DNA of 64,000 bases from Sphingobacteriaceae bacterium. GTDB lineage: Bacteria; Bacteroidota; Bacteroidia; Sphingobacteriales; Sphingobacteriaceae. A model generated the notes under the pieces. That model saw nothing but the letters and a program-made list of their open reading frames with translations, was not told where the DNA came from and searched no databases. Every line of letters starts with the position of its first letter. The stretch's first letter is position 1. The stretch spans positions 124,001-188,000 of the forward strand of contig JAQSWM010000005.1 of the NCBI GenBank assembly GCA_029266635.1, in the 5' to 3' direction. The position numbers were made by a program, and so were the translations under genes. Below are positions 35,471 to 42,766 of the stretch, in pieces.

Positions 35471-36229
35471 CTACTTCAGGAAATGGTCGAACGTATCGCC
35501 TCTAAGGCCAAGCCGGATGGTTTCCAGCGGAATTACCTCAGTAGGAGCGATATTTCCGAGGTTCACATTAGCGCCTATGAGCGTAATAAACCAAACCTGC
35601 TGTGCTTTGATCGGAGCTTCCCAAATGATTTTATCTTCGGGGATCTGCGTAAGGATCTCATCAACCAAACCCTGGCGCACTTCGCCCGAGTCGCGGTAAA
35701 TGCCCACATTGCCACCCTCACGAGCTTCGGCAATTACCTTCCACGAACCGGCTTCTATTTCGGCCCGCATCAGGTTGATCCATTTATATGGTGCAAATAT
35801 CTTCTGTGAATCTTTAGACCCGACTTCAGATATTACGGTGACCTGCTTGCTTAGTTTTTGTATGTAGCCGCACTTAACATCGTGCTCAATTTCGATGGAA
35901 CCATCCGAAACCTCGGCGTACTCCATTCCGAACTCTTCCAAAACCCGGCAATAATCATCGAATTGATTACGAACAACAAAGGCTTCGAACAAAGTTCCCC
36001 CAAAATATACCGGTATGCCCGCATCGCGGTACAACTTAAGCTTCTCTTTTAGGTTTGGCGTAAGATAAGAAGTTGCCCAACCTAACTTTACAATATCAGT
36101 GTATGGGCCTGCAACCTCAAGAAAATTTTCAACTTCACGCAAGCTCAAGCCTTTATCCATAACCATGGTAATGCCTTTATCGCGTGGTTTCGCAGCACGT
36201 TCAGGAATGTTGTTCAGGTGGTAATTCAT
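35471..36229 (-). CDS. Phosphosulfolactate synthase (ComA) family protein
   Basis: A 252-residue TIM-barrel protein. In methanogens ComA adds sulfite to phosphoenolpyruvate to give phosphosulfolactate for coenzyme M. Family motifs are KPRDKGITMVMDKGLSLRE, DIVKLGWATSYL, PVYFGGTLFEAF, AEVSDGSIEI, ISEVGSKDSQ, EAREGGNVGIY and IIWEAPIKAQQVWFI, with the metal and PEP-binding acidic and Lys residues apparently retained. Bacteroidota do not make coenzyme M; a role in sulfolactate or sulfonolipid precursor supply is an inference. The ATG at 36229 is preferred. The frame extends to a TTG at 36256, but that lies inside a terminator stem. Confidence 0.88.
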   Translation of the reverse strand: MNYHLNNIPERAAKPRDKGITMVMDKGLSLREVENFLEVAGPYTDIVKLGWATSYLTPNLKEKLKLYRDAGIPVYFGGTLFEAFVVRNQFDDYCRVLEEFGMEYAEVSDGSIEIEHDVKCGYIQKLSKQVTVISEVGSKDSQKIFAPYKWINLMRAEIEAGSWKVIAEAREGGNVGIYRDSGEVRQGLVDEILTQIPEDKIIWEAPIKAQQVWFITLIGANVNLGNIAPTEVIPLETIRLGLRGDTFDHFLK

Positions 36230-36242
36230 CGCTGCAAAGCTT

Positions 36243-36284
36243 AAAAAAAATTCCAATACTTCAATAAATAGAAGTATTGGAATC
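36243..36284 (-). terminator. Strong intrinsic terminator (or attenuator) ahead of the ComA-like gene
   Basis: On the minus strand a perfect 13-bp stem (ATTCCAATACTTC with its complement, 36250-36262 and 36271-36283, 8-base loop) is followed by eight Ts. It comes 19 bases after the TPR gene stop and ends only 13 bases before the ATG of the phosphosulfolactate synthase gene. Confidence 0.9.
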
Positions 36285-36302
36285 TAATAAATGCGGGAGT
36301 GC

Positions 36303-37712
36303 CTATAATCTGCCGATGTAACGGTTTATAATATCAACTATCACTTGGTTTTTCTGAAGCTGCGGCAAGTATTCAAACAATATTTGATGCTTGTCAGGAT
36401 CAGTGTTCAAGCCTGTTTCTAAAAACCTGATACCTTCGTTATGCTGGCCATCTGCAAAGAGATAAGCAACCATGCGGTAATAAAGCTCAGCTGCGTCAGG
36501 ATTGTATTTGATGGCCAAAGCCATAGTCTCTATTGCTTCGCTCAGCTTTTCCTGCTCATACAAAATAGATGAGTAATCCAGCCACGCTTCTACATCAACA
36601 GGGTTTAGCTCAACAACTTTTTCATATGCCTTTTCAGATTCATCAAGCTTTTGAAGCTTGTATTGTGCGTCGGCAATGGCAAACCAGTAATCCGGGTTTT
36701 TATCGTCGAGGTCGAGCGCTTTCTTGTAAAAGTGAAGCGATTCAAAGAAGCGGTCTTCAGAATCAAGGGTTACCCCGATTCCAAACCATGCATCTGCAAG
36801 CTTCGCGTCAAGTTTTACCGCCTTCTTATAATACGACCTTGCCTCTTCCATCTCCTGCATCTTTTCGTAGCACTCGCCGATAGCGCAATACGTGTCTGCA
36901 CTCGGTGGTTCGTACTCAAAAGTTTGCTTGTAAACTTCAATTGCATCATGGTATTTTTCGAGGTGTACCAGCGAGTTGCCTTTGTTGAAGTATGCCGAGG
37001 CGAAATTGTCTTTGATCAGGATGGCATAATCATACGCATCAATAGCTTTTTCATAGAGCGTAAGCTTATTGTAAGCGTTTCCTAAATTGTACCAGGCGGC
37101 GTATGAGTAAGGCTCATTATCAATGTATTGCTGATAAAAGGCTATGCTTTCCTCCTGCTTCTCAAGCACGTCGTAGCAGAACGCGAGTTCGTATAATGCT
37201 TCCTGATTTTCCATGTTCTGCTCCAGGCAGAGCTTCAAATAAGACACAGCCTGCTCGTAATCGCCCATATTCTGATAAACATAGGCCATGTGAAGCAGTA
37301 TCTCATCGGTGTTTTCTGCCATCTCCAAAGCTTTTGAGTAGTTTTCAATAGCTTCTTCGTTGCGTTCGAGCCCCTCGTAGATATTTCCTCTTATCATGTA
37401 AATATCCGCTTCAGAAGATTCCAGGATTTCGGCTTTATCAAGTACGTCAAAAGCCCGGTCGAACTGATTAGTGGCTACATATAACTGAGCTTTTTTGATG
37501 AGGAAAATAACAGCAAACGGGTGTTGGCTTACCGCATATTCAACCACCTGAAGTGCCTTTATGGGATCATTTTTTTCTATGTAGTAATCGATTATATTTT
37601 CAAATGCCAGTGCGTCAAAAAAGTACTGATCGTGGTTACGGATCATTTCCTCATAACGCTCCACCGAAAATTTTGGATCTTCGGAGAACTCATTTTCGAA
37701 GTCTTCTTCCAT
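36303..37712 (-). CDS. Tetratricopeptide-repeat protein
   Basis: A 469-residue cytoplasmic protein built almost entirely of about 11-12 TPR units of 34 residues. Examples are EEAIENYSKALEMAENTDE, YEQAVSYLKLCLEQNMENQ, YEKAIDAYDYAILIKDNFA and SEKAYEKVVELNPVDVEAW. There is no signal peptide; it begins MEEDFENEFSEDPKFSVERY, an acidic start common to Bacteroidota TPR proteins next to aroE/ComA genes. It is a protein-interaction scaffold with unknown partners. Its transcript ends at the strong hairpin at 36243-36284. Confidence 0.9.
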   Translation of the reverse strand: MEEDFENEFSEDPKFSVERYEEMIRNHDQYFFDALAFENIIDYYIEKNDPIKALQVVEYAVSQHPFAVIFLIKKAQLYVATNQFDRAFDVLDKAEILESSEADIYMIRGNIYEGLERNEEAIENYSKALEMAENTDEILLHMAYVYQNMGDYEQAVSYLKLCLEQNMENQEALYELAFCYDVLEKQEESIAFYQQYIDNEPYSYAAWYNLGNAYNKLTLYEKAIDAYDYAILIKDNFASAYFNKGNSLVHLEKYHDAIEVYKQTFEYEPPSADTYCAIGECYEKMQEMEEARSYYKKAVKLDAKLADAWFGIGVTLDSEDRFFESLHFYKKALDLDDKNPDYWFAIADAQYKLQKLDESEKAYEKVVELNPVDVEAWLDYSSILYEQEKLSEAIETMALAIKYNPDAAELYYRMVAYLFADGQHNEGIRFLETGLNTDPDKHQILFEYLPQLQKNQVIVDIINRYIGRL

Positions 37713-37886
37713 TCAAGTTATTTAAGAACGTTCCGGAAAACCGGTCTGTCAATATTAATAATAGGAAAAAAATAAAATTTGTTTGTTGGCCTATTTTTCC
37801 ACATCCTCACAGACATCTTCCTAAACGACTGTAAAATACGTGTGTACAGGAAAAAATGTAGAAAAGTTTCGGCTCACCCCTTTAAT

Positions 37887-37894
37887 CAAATATA
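37887..37894 (-). promoter_or_regulatory. Possible promoter of the TPR gene
   Basis: The minus strand reads TATATTTG, an exact -7 match, in the 234-base gap between the ligase stop and the TPR start. It would give an unusually long leader of about 165 bases. That leader contains a TTTTCCACA (37795-37803) and a 32-codon open frame ending two codons before the TPR ATG. Nothing else recognisable is in the gap. Confidence 0.35.
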
Positions 37895-37946
37895 CTCATT
37901 TTGATCAGGATATTTATACGTCAAAGTCTTCTTGACATATGGCTGA

Positions 37947-39560
37947 TTATCCGAGAAAGTTCTTCAGGGTCTCGATGGTATCTGCTTCCTCGATCTTTTT
38001 GTCGGTGCGCCAGCGAAGTATTCGTGGGAAGCGCAGGGCTACGCCTGATTTATGGCGATTGGATTTGTTTATACCTTCAAACCCGATCTCAAATACTAGC
38101 TGAGGTTTAACGGTGCGCACCGGGCCAAACTTTTCAAGGGTGTTCCTTTTCACGAAGTAATCAACCTGGTTGATCTCCTTGTCGGTCAGGCCGGAGTATG
38201 CTTTGGCAAAAGCCACCAGCTTATCTCCATCCCACACTGCAAACGTGTAATCGGTGTAAAGGTCTGCCCTGCGCCCATGACCTTTTTGTGCATACATTAA
38301 AACGGCATCTACAGAAAGCGGATCAACCTTCCACTTCCACCAGTCGCCACGCTTGCGCCCGGTCTGATAAGTGGATTCAAGCCTTTTCAGCATAAATCCT
38401 TCGGCATGGTTTTCTCTTGAAAGTAACCGGAGATCGTACAGATCTTCCCAACTGCTAAAATCAACAACGGGCGATAACCTGAAAATTTCGGGAAATGATG
38501 TTTTAGATTGTAGCTCCTCCAGTTTTTCTCTCCTTTCCGATAGCGGCAAATGCCTGATATCTTCTCCTGCATATTCCAGGCAATCGTATGCGATGAATGC
38601 CATTGGGCTTTCTTCAAGGATCTTTTTAGATAGATTTTTCCTTCCGATGCGGGTTTGGAGAACATTGAACGGCAGCGGTGTCCCATCGGAAAAGCAAATT
38701 GCCTCGCCATCCAACACAGTTCCATCCGGAAGCTCTTTCAGGAAGCCGTGCAGCTCAGGGAATTTGTCTGTTGATAATTCCTCCCCGCGTGTCCAGATGA
38801 AGATTTTTCCATCCCGGTAAATTGCCTGCGCCCGTATGCCGTCCCACTTCCATTCCGCCTGCCAGTTCGCGGGATCGCCGAGTGACTCCTCCATCTCCTC
38901 GGCCGTTTTTTGCTGATCGGAAGTTTCCTGGATCGCGTATGCGAGATAAAAAGGATATGGCCTGGAAATATCATCCGACGCATCCTGCTCCTGCATCAAT
39001 TGCGAAAAGCTGAACGTGTTCGGATCCCAGTTTCCCATGATGCGGTGGGTGAGGGTTGCGGCGTCAAGCCCCGAAATGTCTGCCAGTGCTTTGATGATGA
39101 GATTCTGTGAAACGCCAACCCGAAAACTTCCGGTAAGGACTTTATTGAAAACAAACCGCTCCTGCTGGCTCATCGAAGCCCATGCATCGGTAAGCCACTG
39201 CTTGCGCCCGGCTTCGTCCATATTGGCGAGGGCGTTCATTTCACCGATCCATTCTGTTAAAGATTTGTGCTGTTCGGATGTATTTCGTGGCAACAGCAAA
39301 GCGATGGTTTCGCCGAGATCGCCCACCACCTGGTAGCTTTCTTCAAAAAGCCACGGCGGAATTCCAGCCATTTCCATTGCCCATGTGCGCACAAAAGTAG
39401 CGTTGATCTGGCGCTTTGGCTTGCGGCCGGTGAAAAGTGCGAGCGTGTGGATTTTGTCGTGATCGGTTACGGAAGTGAAATATTCTTTAAGCACCCTGAC
39501 TTTTTCGTTGGTTTTGTTGGTCTCATCCAGATCGGCGAAGAGTTTAGCGAAGGCTCTCAT
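37947..39560 (-). CDS. ATP-dependent DNA ligase
   Basis: A 537-residue ATP-dependent ligase of the LigB/archaeal type. It has an N-terminal DNA-binding domain (1 to about 210), the nucleotidyl motif I WKWDGIRAQ with adenylated Lys238, DGEAICF (motif III region), EGFMLKRLES (motif IV) and DWWKWKVD (motif V). The OB-fold domain ends with the basic RFPRILRWRTDKKIEEADT. These enzymes usually act with an MBL exonuclease, a DEXH helicase and a PdeM nuclease in a ligase-associated DNA-damage cluster. Here the exonuclease gene overlaps by four bases upstream, but no helicase or PdeM gene follows. Confidence 0.95.
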   Translation of the reverse strand: MRAFAKLFADLDETNKTNEKVRVLKEYFTSVTDHDKIHTLALFTGRKPKRQINATFVRTWAMEMAGIPPWLFEESYQVVGDLGETIALLLPRNTSEQHKSLTEWIGEMNALANMDEAGRKQWLTDAWASMSQQERFVFNKVLTGSFRVGVSQNLIIKALADISGLDAATLTHRIMGNWDPNTFSFSQLMQEQDASDDISRPYPFYLAYAIQETSDQQKTAEEMEESLGDPANWQAEWKWDGIRAQAIYRDGKIFIWTRGEELSTDKFPELHGFLKELPDGTVLDGEAICFSDGTPLPFNVLQTRIGRKNLSKKILEESPMAFIAYDCLEYAGEDIRHLPLSERREKLEELQSKTSFPEIFRLSPVVDFSSWEDLYDLRLLSRENHAEGFMLKRLESTYQTGRKRGDWWKWKVDPLSVDAVLMYAQKGHGRRADLYTDYTFAVWDGDKLVAFAKAYSGLTDKEINQVDYFVKRNTLEKFGPVRTVKPQLVFEIGFEGINKSNRHKSGVALRFPRILRWRTDKKIEEADTIETLKNFLG

Positions 39561-40636
39561 ATTTCCGCTGCTCCTTCCCCTGGCTGAATCACCTCGCCTT
39601 CTTCGTTGACCAGTTCGACGGTGCTTGAATCTTCTTCGACCGCTTCATCGCCGCCGTACAGGGTGTGTGCTTCGTGGGCATCGTAGCCGATTTCAGCCAG
39701 ATATCTGGAAAAGGCTGCGGTGTATCCGTGCGTGAGGTAAACCGTTTCGCATCCGGTTGCGTCAATTGCCTGTAATAACCCGTCCCAGTCGGCATGGTCT
39801 GAAAGCACAAAGCCACGATCTGCAGCCCGGCGGCGCTTGGCTCCACGCAACGCCATCCAGCCGGAGCAATAGCCAAAATCGTATGGGTAAAATCGCCTCA
39901 TCCACGGCGAACCTACTGAGGAAGGCGGTGCCAGGATGATTCCCTTCCGAACTTCGTCTTTATTGGATTGGGGCGTAATGCGGGTGGTGGGATTGAGCTG
40001 AATGCCGTTTCGCCGCAGAGCCTCGTGGGTGTTTTCTATAACACCGTGCGTGTAAACTTTCCCGAGCGACATATCGAGATGCTGCAAAATGCGCTGGGCT
40101 TTCCCGAGCGAATAGCCTACGATTACGCTTGCCCGGTCTTCCTCAATATTCTTCTGCCACCAGCGGTTAATCTCTGCATGAACCTCAAGTGGAGGCTTCC
40201 AGTTGTAAACCGGCATCCCGAAAGTGCATTCCGAAATAAATGAATGGCATTTTACCGGCTCAAACGGTGTGCAAACACCATCGTCTTCTAACTTGTAATC
40301 GCCGGAAACAACCCAGACTTCGCCTTTATATTCCACGCGTATCTGGGCAGAGCCGATGATGTGGCCTGCCGGATGGAAGGAAATCTGAACGCCGTTTTTG
40401 AAAACGGTTTCGCCATATTCCACTGTTTGGAGATTAATTTCGGCACCGAGCCTGTACTTCAGAACTTCGCGGGAAAGGTGATGCGCCAGGTAATTTTTGC
40501 TTCCCCAGCGGGCGTGATCGGAATGTGCGTGGGTGATAACGGCGTCGTCAACAGGTTTCCAAGGATCGATATAGAATTTGCCTGCGGCGCAGTAAATACC
40601 GTTGTCGTTAAATTCCAGAAGCGGTTTGCCGGGCAT
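39557..40636 (-). CDS. Ligase-associated MBL-fold DNA exonuclease
   Basis: A 359-residue beta-CASP/SNM1-like nuclease of the metallo-beta-lactamase fold. Motif II is THAHSDHARWG (His36, His38, Asp40, His41). Other motifs are SFHPAGHIIGSAQI, VVSGDYKLEDDG with a metal Asp, FISECTFGMP, IVGYSLGKAQR and LSDHADWDGLL. Homologues (for example in Pseudomonas putida) are 3'-phosphate and DNA exonucleases linked to the ATP-dependent ligase. Its last codons overlap the ligase ATG (ATGA), so the two are translationally coupled. Confidence 0.93.
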   Translation of the reverse strand: MPGKPLLEFNDNGIYCAAGKFYIDPWKPVDDAVITHAHSDHARWGSKNYLAHHLSREVLKYRLGAEINLQTVEYGETVFKNGVQISFHPAGHIIGSAQIRVEYKGEVWVVSGDYKLEDDGVCTPFEPVKCHSFISECTFGMPVYNWKPPLEVHAEINRWWQKNIEEDRASVIVGYSLGKAQRILQHLDMSLGKVYTHGVIENTHEALRRNGIQLNPTTRITPQSNKDEVRKGIILAPPSSVGSPWMRRFYPYDFGYCSGWMALRGAKRRRAADRGFVLSDHADWDGLLQAIDATGCETVYLTHGYTAAFSRYLAEIGYDAHEAHTLYGGDEAVEEDSSTVELVNEEGEVIQPGEGAAEI

Positions 40637-40689
40637 GAACTAGTAACGAGGAAAGCGCCGGAAAGGTTTTCCAGCCCGAGCATAGCCTT

Positions 40690-41229
40690 CTACCAGCCAT
40701 TTGCCCCCCGGGTAACTAAAATGTGCTGCAGGTGATGTTCGCCGTGCCAGGCATACAGCGCTAAAACTATATCGAGCCTGAATGTTTTTTGGTGTTCAGG
40801 ATGGATGTACGTACGTTGAAAATCTGCTTCGCTCATATTCTGCAGAAACATCGTCCAACGTTTGTGCAAACTCTCCAGCAAGTCCAGCGACATTCCAACC
40901 GGCGCATGTTTGGCTTCCTCAAGTTCAGCCCATCGATCTTCCATGTACGGGAGAATTGTTGGGGTCTCCTGGGTGATTGCCAGCTTAAAGCGGATGTACG
41001 CATTCATGTGGCTGTCGGGCAAGTGGTGGACAACCTGGCGCAGGGTCCAGCCGCCGGGGCGATAAGGTGTGTCAAGTTGCGAATCATTTAATCCTGATAC
41101 AGCTTTCCGAACCTTCGCAGGCAACGCTTCAAGTTCTGCTATCAACTTTTTGATTTCGTCAAAGTAAATCAGTTCAGGCGCAATAAACTTGCCGATAGGA
41201 TAGCGGAGTTTTTCTAAATCTTCCTGCAT
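40690..41229 (-). CDS. YfiT/DinB-family putative metal-dependent hydrolase (bacillithiol-transferase-like)
   Basis: A 179-residue four-helix-bundle protein of the DinB/YfiT superfamily. It carries the metal triad histidines in QVVHHLPDSHMNAY and YAWHGEHHLQHIL. DRWAELEEAKHAPVGMSLDLLESLHKRW matches the Bacillus YfiT pattern. Members transfer or hydrolyse thiol cofactors (bacillithiol) onto toxic electrophiles. The real thiol in this organism is unknown. The ATG at 41229 begins MQEDLEKLRYPIGKF; an in-frame TTG four codons earlier is less likely. It lies upstream of the exonuclease gene on the same strand with 53 bases between. Confidence 0.9.
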   Translation of the reverse strand: MQEDLEKLRYPIGKFIAPELIYFDEIKKLIAELEALPAKVRKAVSGLNDSQLDTPYRPGGWTLRQVVHHLPDSHMNAYIRFKLAITQETPTILPYMEDRWAELEEAKHAPVGMSLDLLESLHKRWTMFLQNMSEADFQRTYIHPEHQKTFRLDIVLALYAWHGEHHLQHILVTRGANGW

Positions 41230-41401
41230 AGCTATGAACAAATCAATATTCTTTGTAAGTCATCTTCTTGCTAAAATAATACGCCAGGCTTCTGGTGTAA
41301 AATATTTCACCTTTATTTATGTTAAAGGGATACCGAATAAATATAGTTAAAGAACGCTAATTTCACGGCACATTGCCGACGGCAAACAACAATATAGAAG
41401 A

Positions 41402-42658
41402 ATGAAATACATATTAACAGCGCTTACCGCGGTTTTAACTTTTGGCTTCAACGCGAATGCCCAAACCATCAAAACAGATGTTTTGGTTTTTGGCGGAACT
41501 GCCAGCGGTGTTGCAGCGGCTATACAGGCATCCCGCTCGGGTGTAAAGACCATCCTTATTTCCGAAACTGCACAACTGGGAGCAGATATTAAAGGTGGTA
41601 ACACATCATTTCCGGCTGGGATTTGGGCGGAGTTTTCGAAAAGAGTTAAAGAAGCAAAAAAGGATTCTAACGCGATCACCGATCCTGCTACTACCGCCAG
41701 CGTTTTAAAAGGGATTATAGACACGGTGAAGAATTTGACCGTGCGCTACAATTCAGGTTTGCGCAAAATTGAAAAAGATGGCAAAGGCTGGGAGGTTAAA
41801 CTCACAGACACAAAAAGCAGCATAAAAGCTTTTGCCGTGATTGATGCAACTGCTAAGAGCGACATCGCGGCAGCCGCAAATGTGAATTATGATTCGAAGA
41901 CCAAAAGCTACTTGACTATAGTTCCGGCTGCGCCTCTGACAGAGCTTTATTCCAATAATTTGTATCGCACGAGTGTAGGCGTGGGCGCCGACTTAAAAAC
42001 CGGGGCTGCCTATAGCATTCCTTTGGGTGCGCTGGTTGCGGAAGGACAAAATAATTTTTTTCTAACCGGGAAGCTGGCGGCGGTGCAGTCCTCTGCTGAT
42101 GCCATGTTCACCGGACAGGCGGCAGGTGCTTCGGCAGCGTATTGCGCCTTTTTTAAGGCTACTACAAAGGAATTTAATGAAAACGCAATCCGCGTTACGC
42201 AGGGTGAGTTGCTGAACTACAAATCTGTGCTGGTTCCTTACACGGATATCAAGAAGTCTGATGTTGATTTTATGACCCTGCAGCATATCGGCTTAACCGG
42301 AATCCTGAAAGCTAAGCAGACGGAAAACGAGCTTTTGTTTATGCCGGATAGTACCATTTCCACAGGGGAAATCCGCTCTGCGTTTAAAGAATATTACTCC
42401 CGCAGCCAAATCTGGTTCCTGGATAAAAAAGCTGACAAGCTCACGCTTGGCGATGCACTGAGCCTAATTAAATATTCAGGAAGCCGAGGTGATGAACTTA
42501 ATAAGCAGGTAGAAAAAGGCTGGAAAGAATCGTTCGGCTTTGCGGGAAAGTATGATTTGGCGCAGCCGGTTACCCGTCGGCAGTTTGCCGTTCTGCTTGA
42601 GAATTTTTTAAAGCCCTTTAACGTCAGAGTAAATCTGCAAGGCGGTTTAGGAAGCTAA
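41402..42658 (+). CDS. Secreted FAD-dependent oxidoreductase
   Basis: A 418-residue exported flavoprotein of the FAD_oxidored (PF12831-like) group. It has a signal peptide (MKYILTALTAVLTFGFNANAQ) and the dinucleotide fold TDVLVFGGTASGVAAAIQAS right after it. The loop ETAQLGADIKGGNTSFPAG and the second FAD strand NNFFLTGKLAAVQSSADAMFTGQAAGASAAY follow. The C-terminal 90 residues (STGEIRSAFKEYY, KLTLGDALSLIKY, PVTRRQFAVLLENFLKPF) look like an SLH/VCBS-type surface helix domain. It is shorter than many relatives (500-600 residues); the middle substrate domain seems reduced. Substrate unknown. A terminator follows. Confidence 0.85.
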   Translation: MKYILTALTAVLTFGFNANAQTIKTDVLVFGGTASGVAAAIQASRSGVKTILISETAQLGADIKGGNTSFPAGIWAEFSKRVKEAKKDSNAITDPATTASVLKGIIDTVKNLTVRYNSGLRKIEKDGKGWEVKLTDTKSSIKAFAVIDATAKSDIAAAANVNYDSKTKSYLTIVPAAPLTELYSNNLYRTSVGVGADLKTGAAYSIPLGALVAEGQNNFFLTGKLAAVQSSADAMFTGQAAGASAAYCAFFKATTKEFNENAIRVTQGELLNYKSVLVPYTDIKKSDVDFMTLQHIGLTGILKAKQTENELLFMPDSTISTGEIRSAFKEYYSRSQIWFLDKKADKLTLGDALSLIKYSGSRGDELNKQVEKGWKESFGFAGKYDLAQPVTRRQFAVLLENFLKPFNVRVNLQGGLGS

Positions 42659-42673
42659 GCACTTTCAAAAAAT

Positions 42674-42702
42674 TTAAAGCCTTCATCTCGGAGGCTTTTT
42701 TG
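42674..42702 (+). terminator. Terminator of the FAD-oxidoreductase gene
   Basis: Nine-base stem AAAGCCTTC/GGAGGCTTT (one G-T pair) with a five-base loop and a following T run, 17 bases after the stop. Confidence 0.85.
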
Positions 42703-42766
42703 TGTGAGCCAAAATCAAAATGCCAAATCCTTCTTACCTTGTTGCGTTGAAGCAATAAACTTATAC

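Noticed and set aside
41402-42658. FAD oxidoreductase as a truncated pseudogene
   Set aside because: It is shorter than many relatives, but the signal peptide, FAD motifs and a coherent C-terminal domain are intact, with a terminator at the end and no frameshift remnant downstream.
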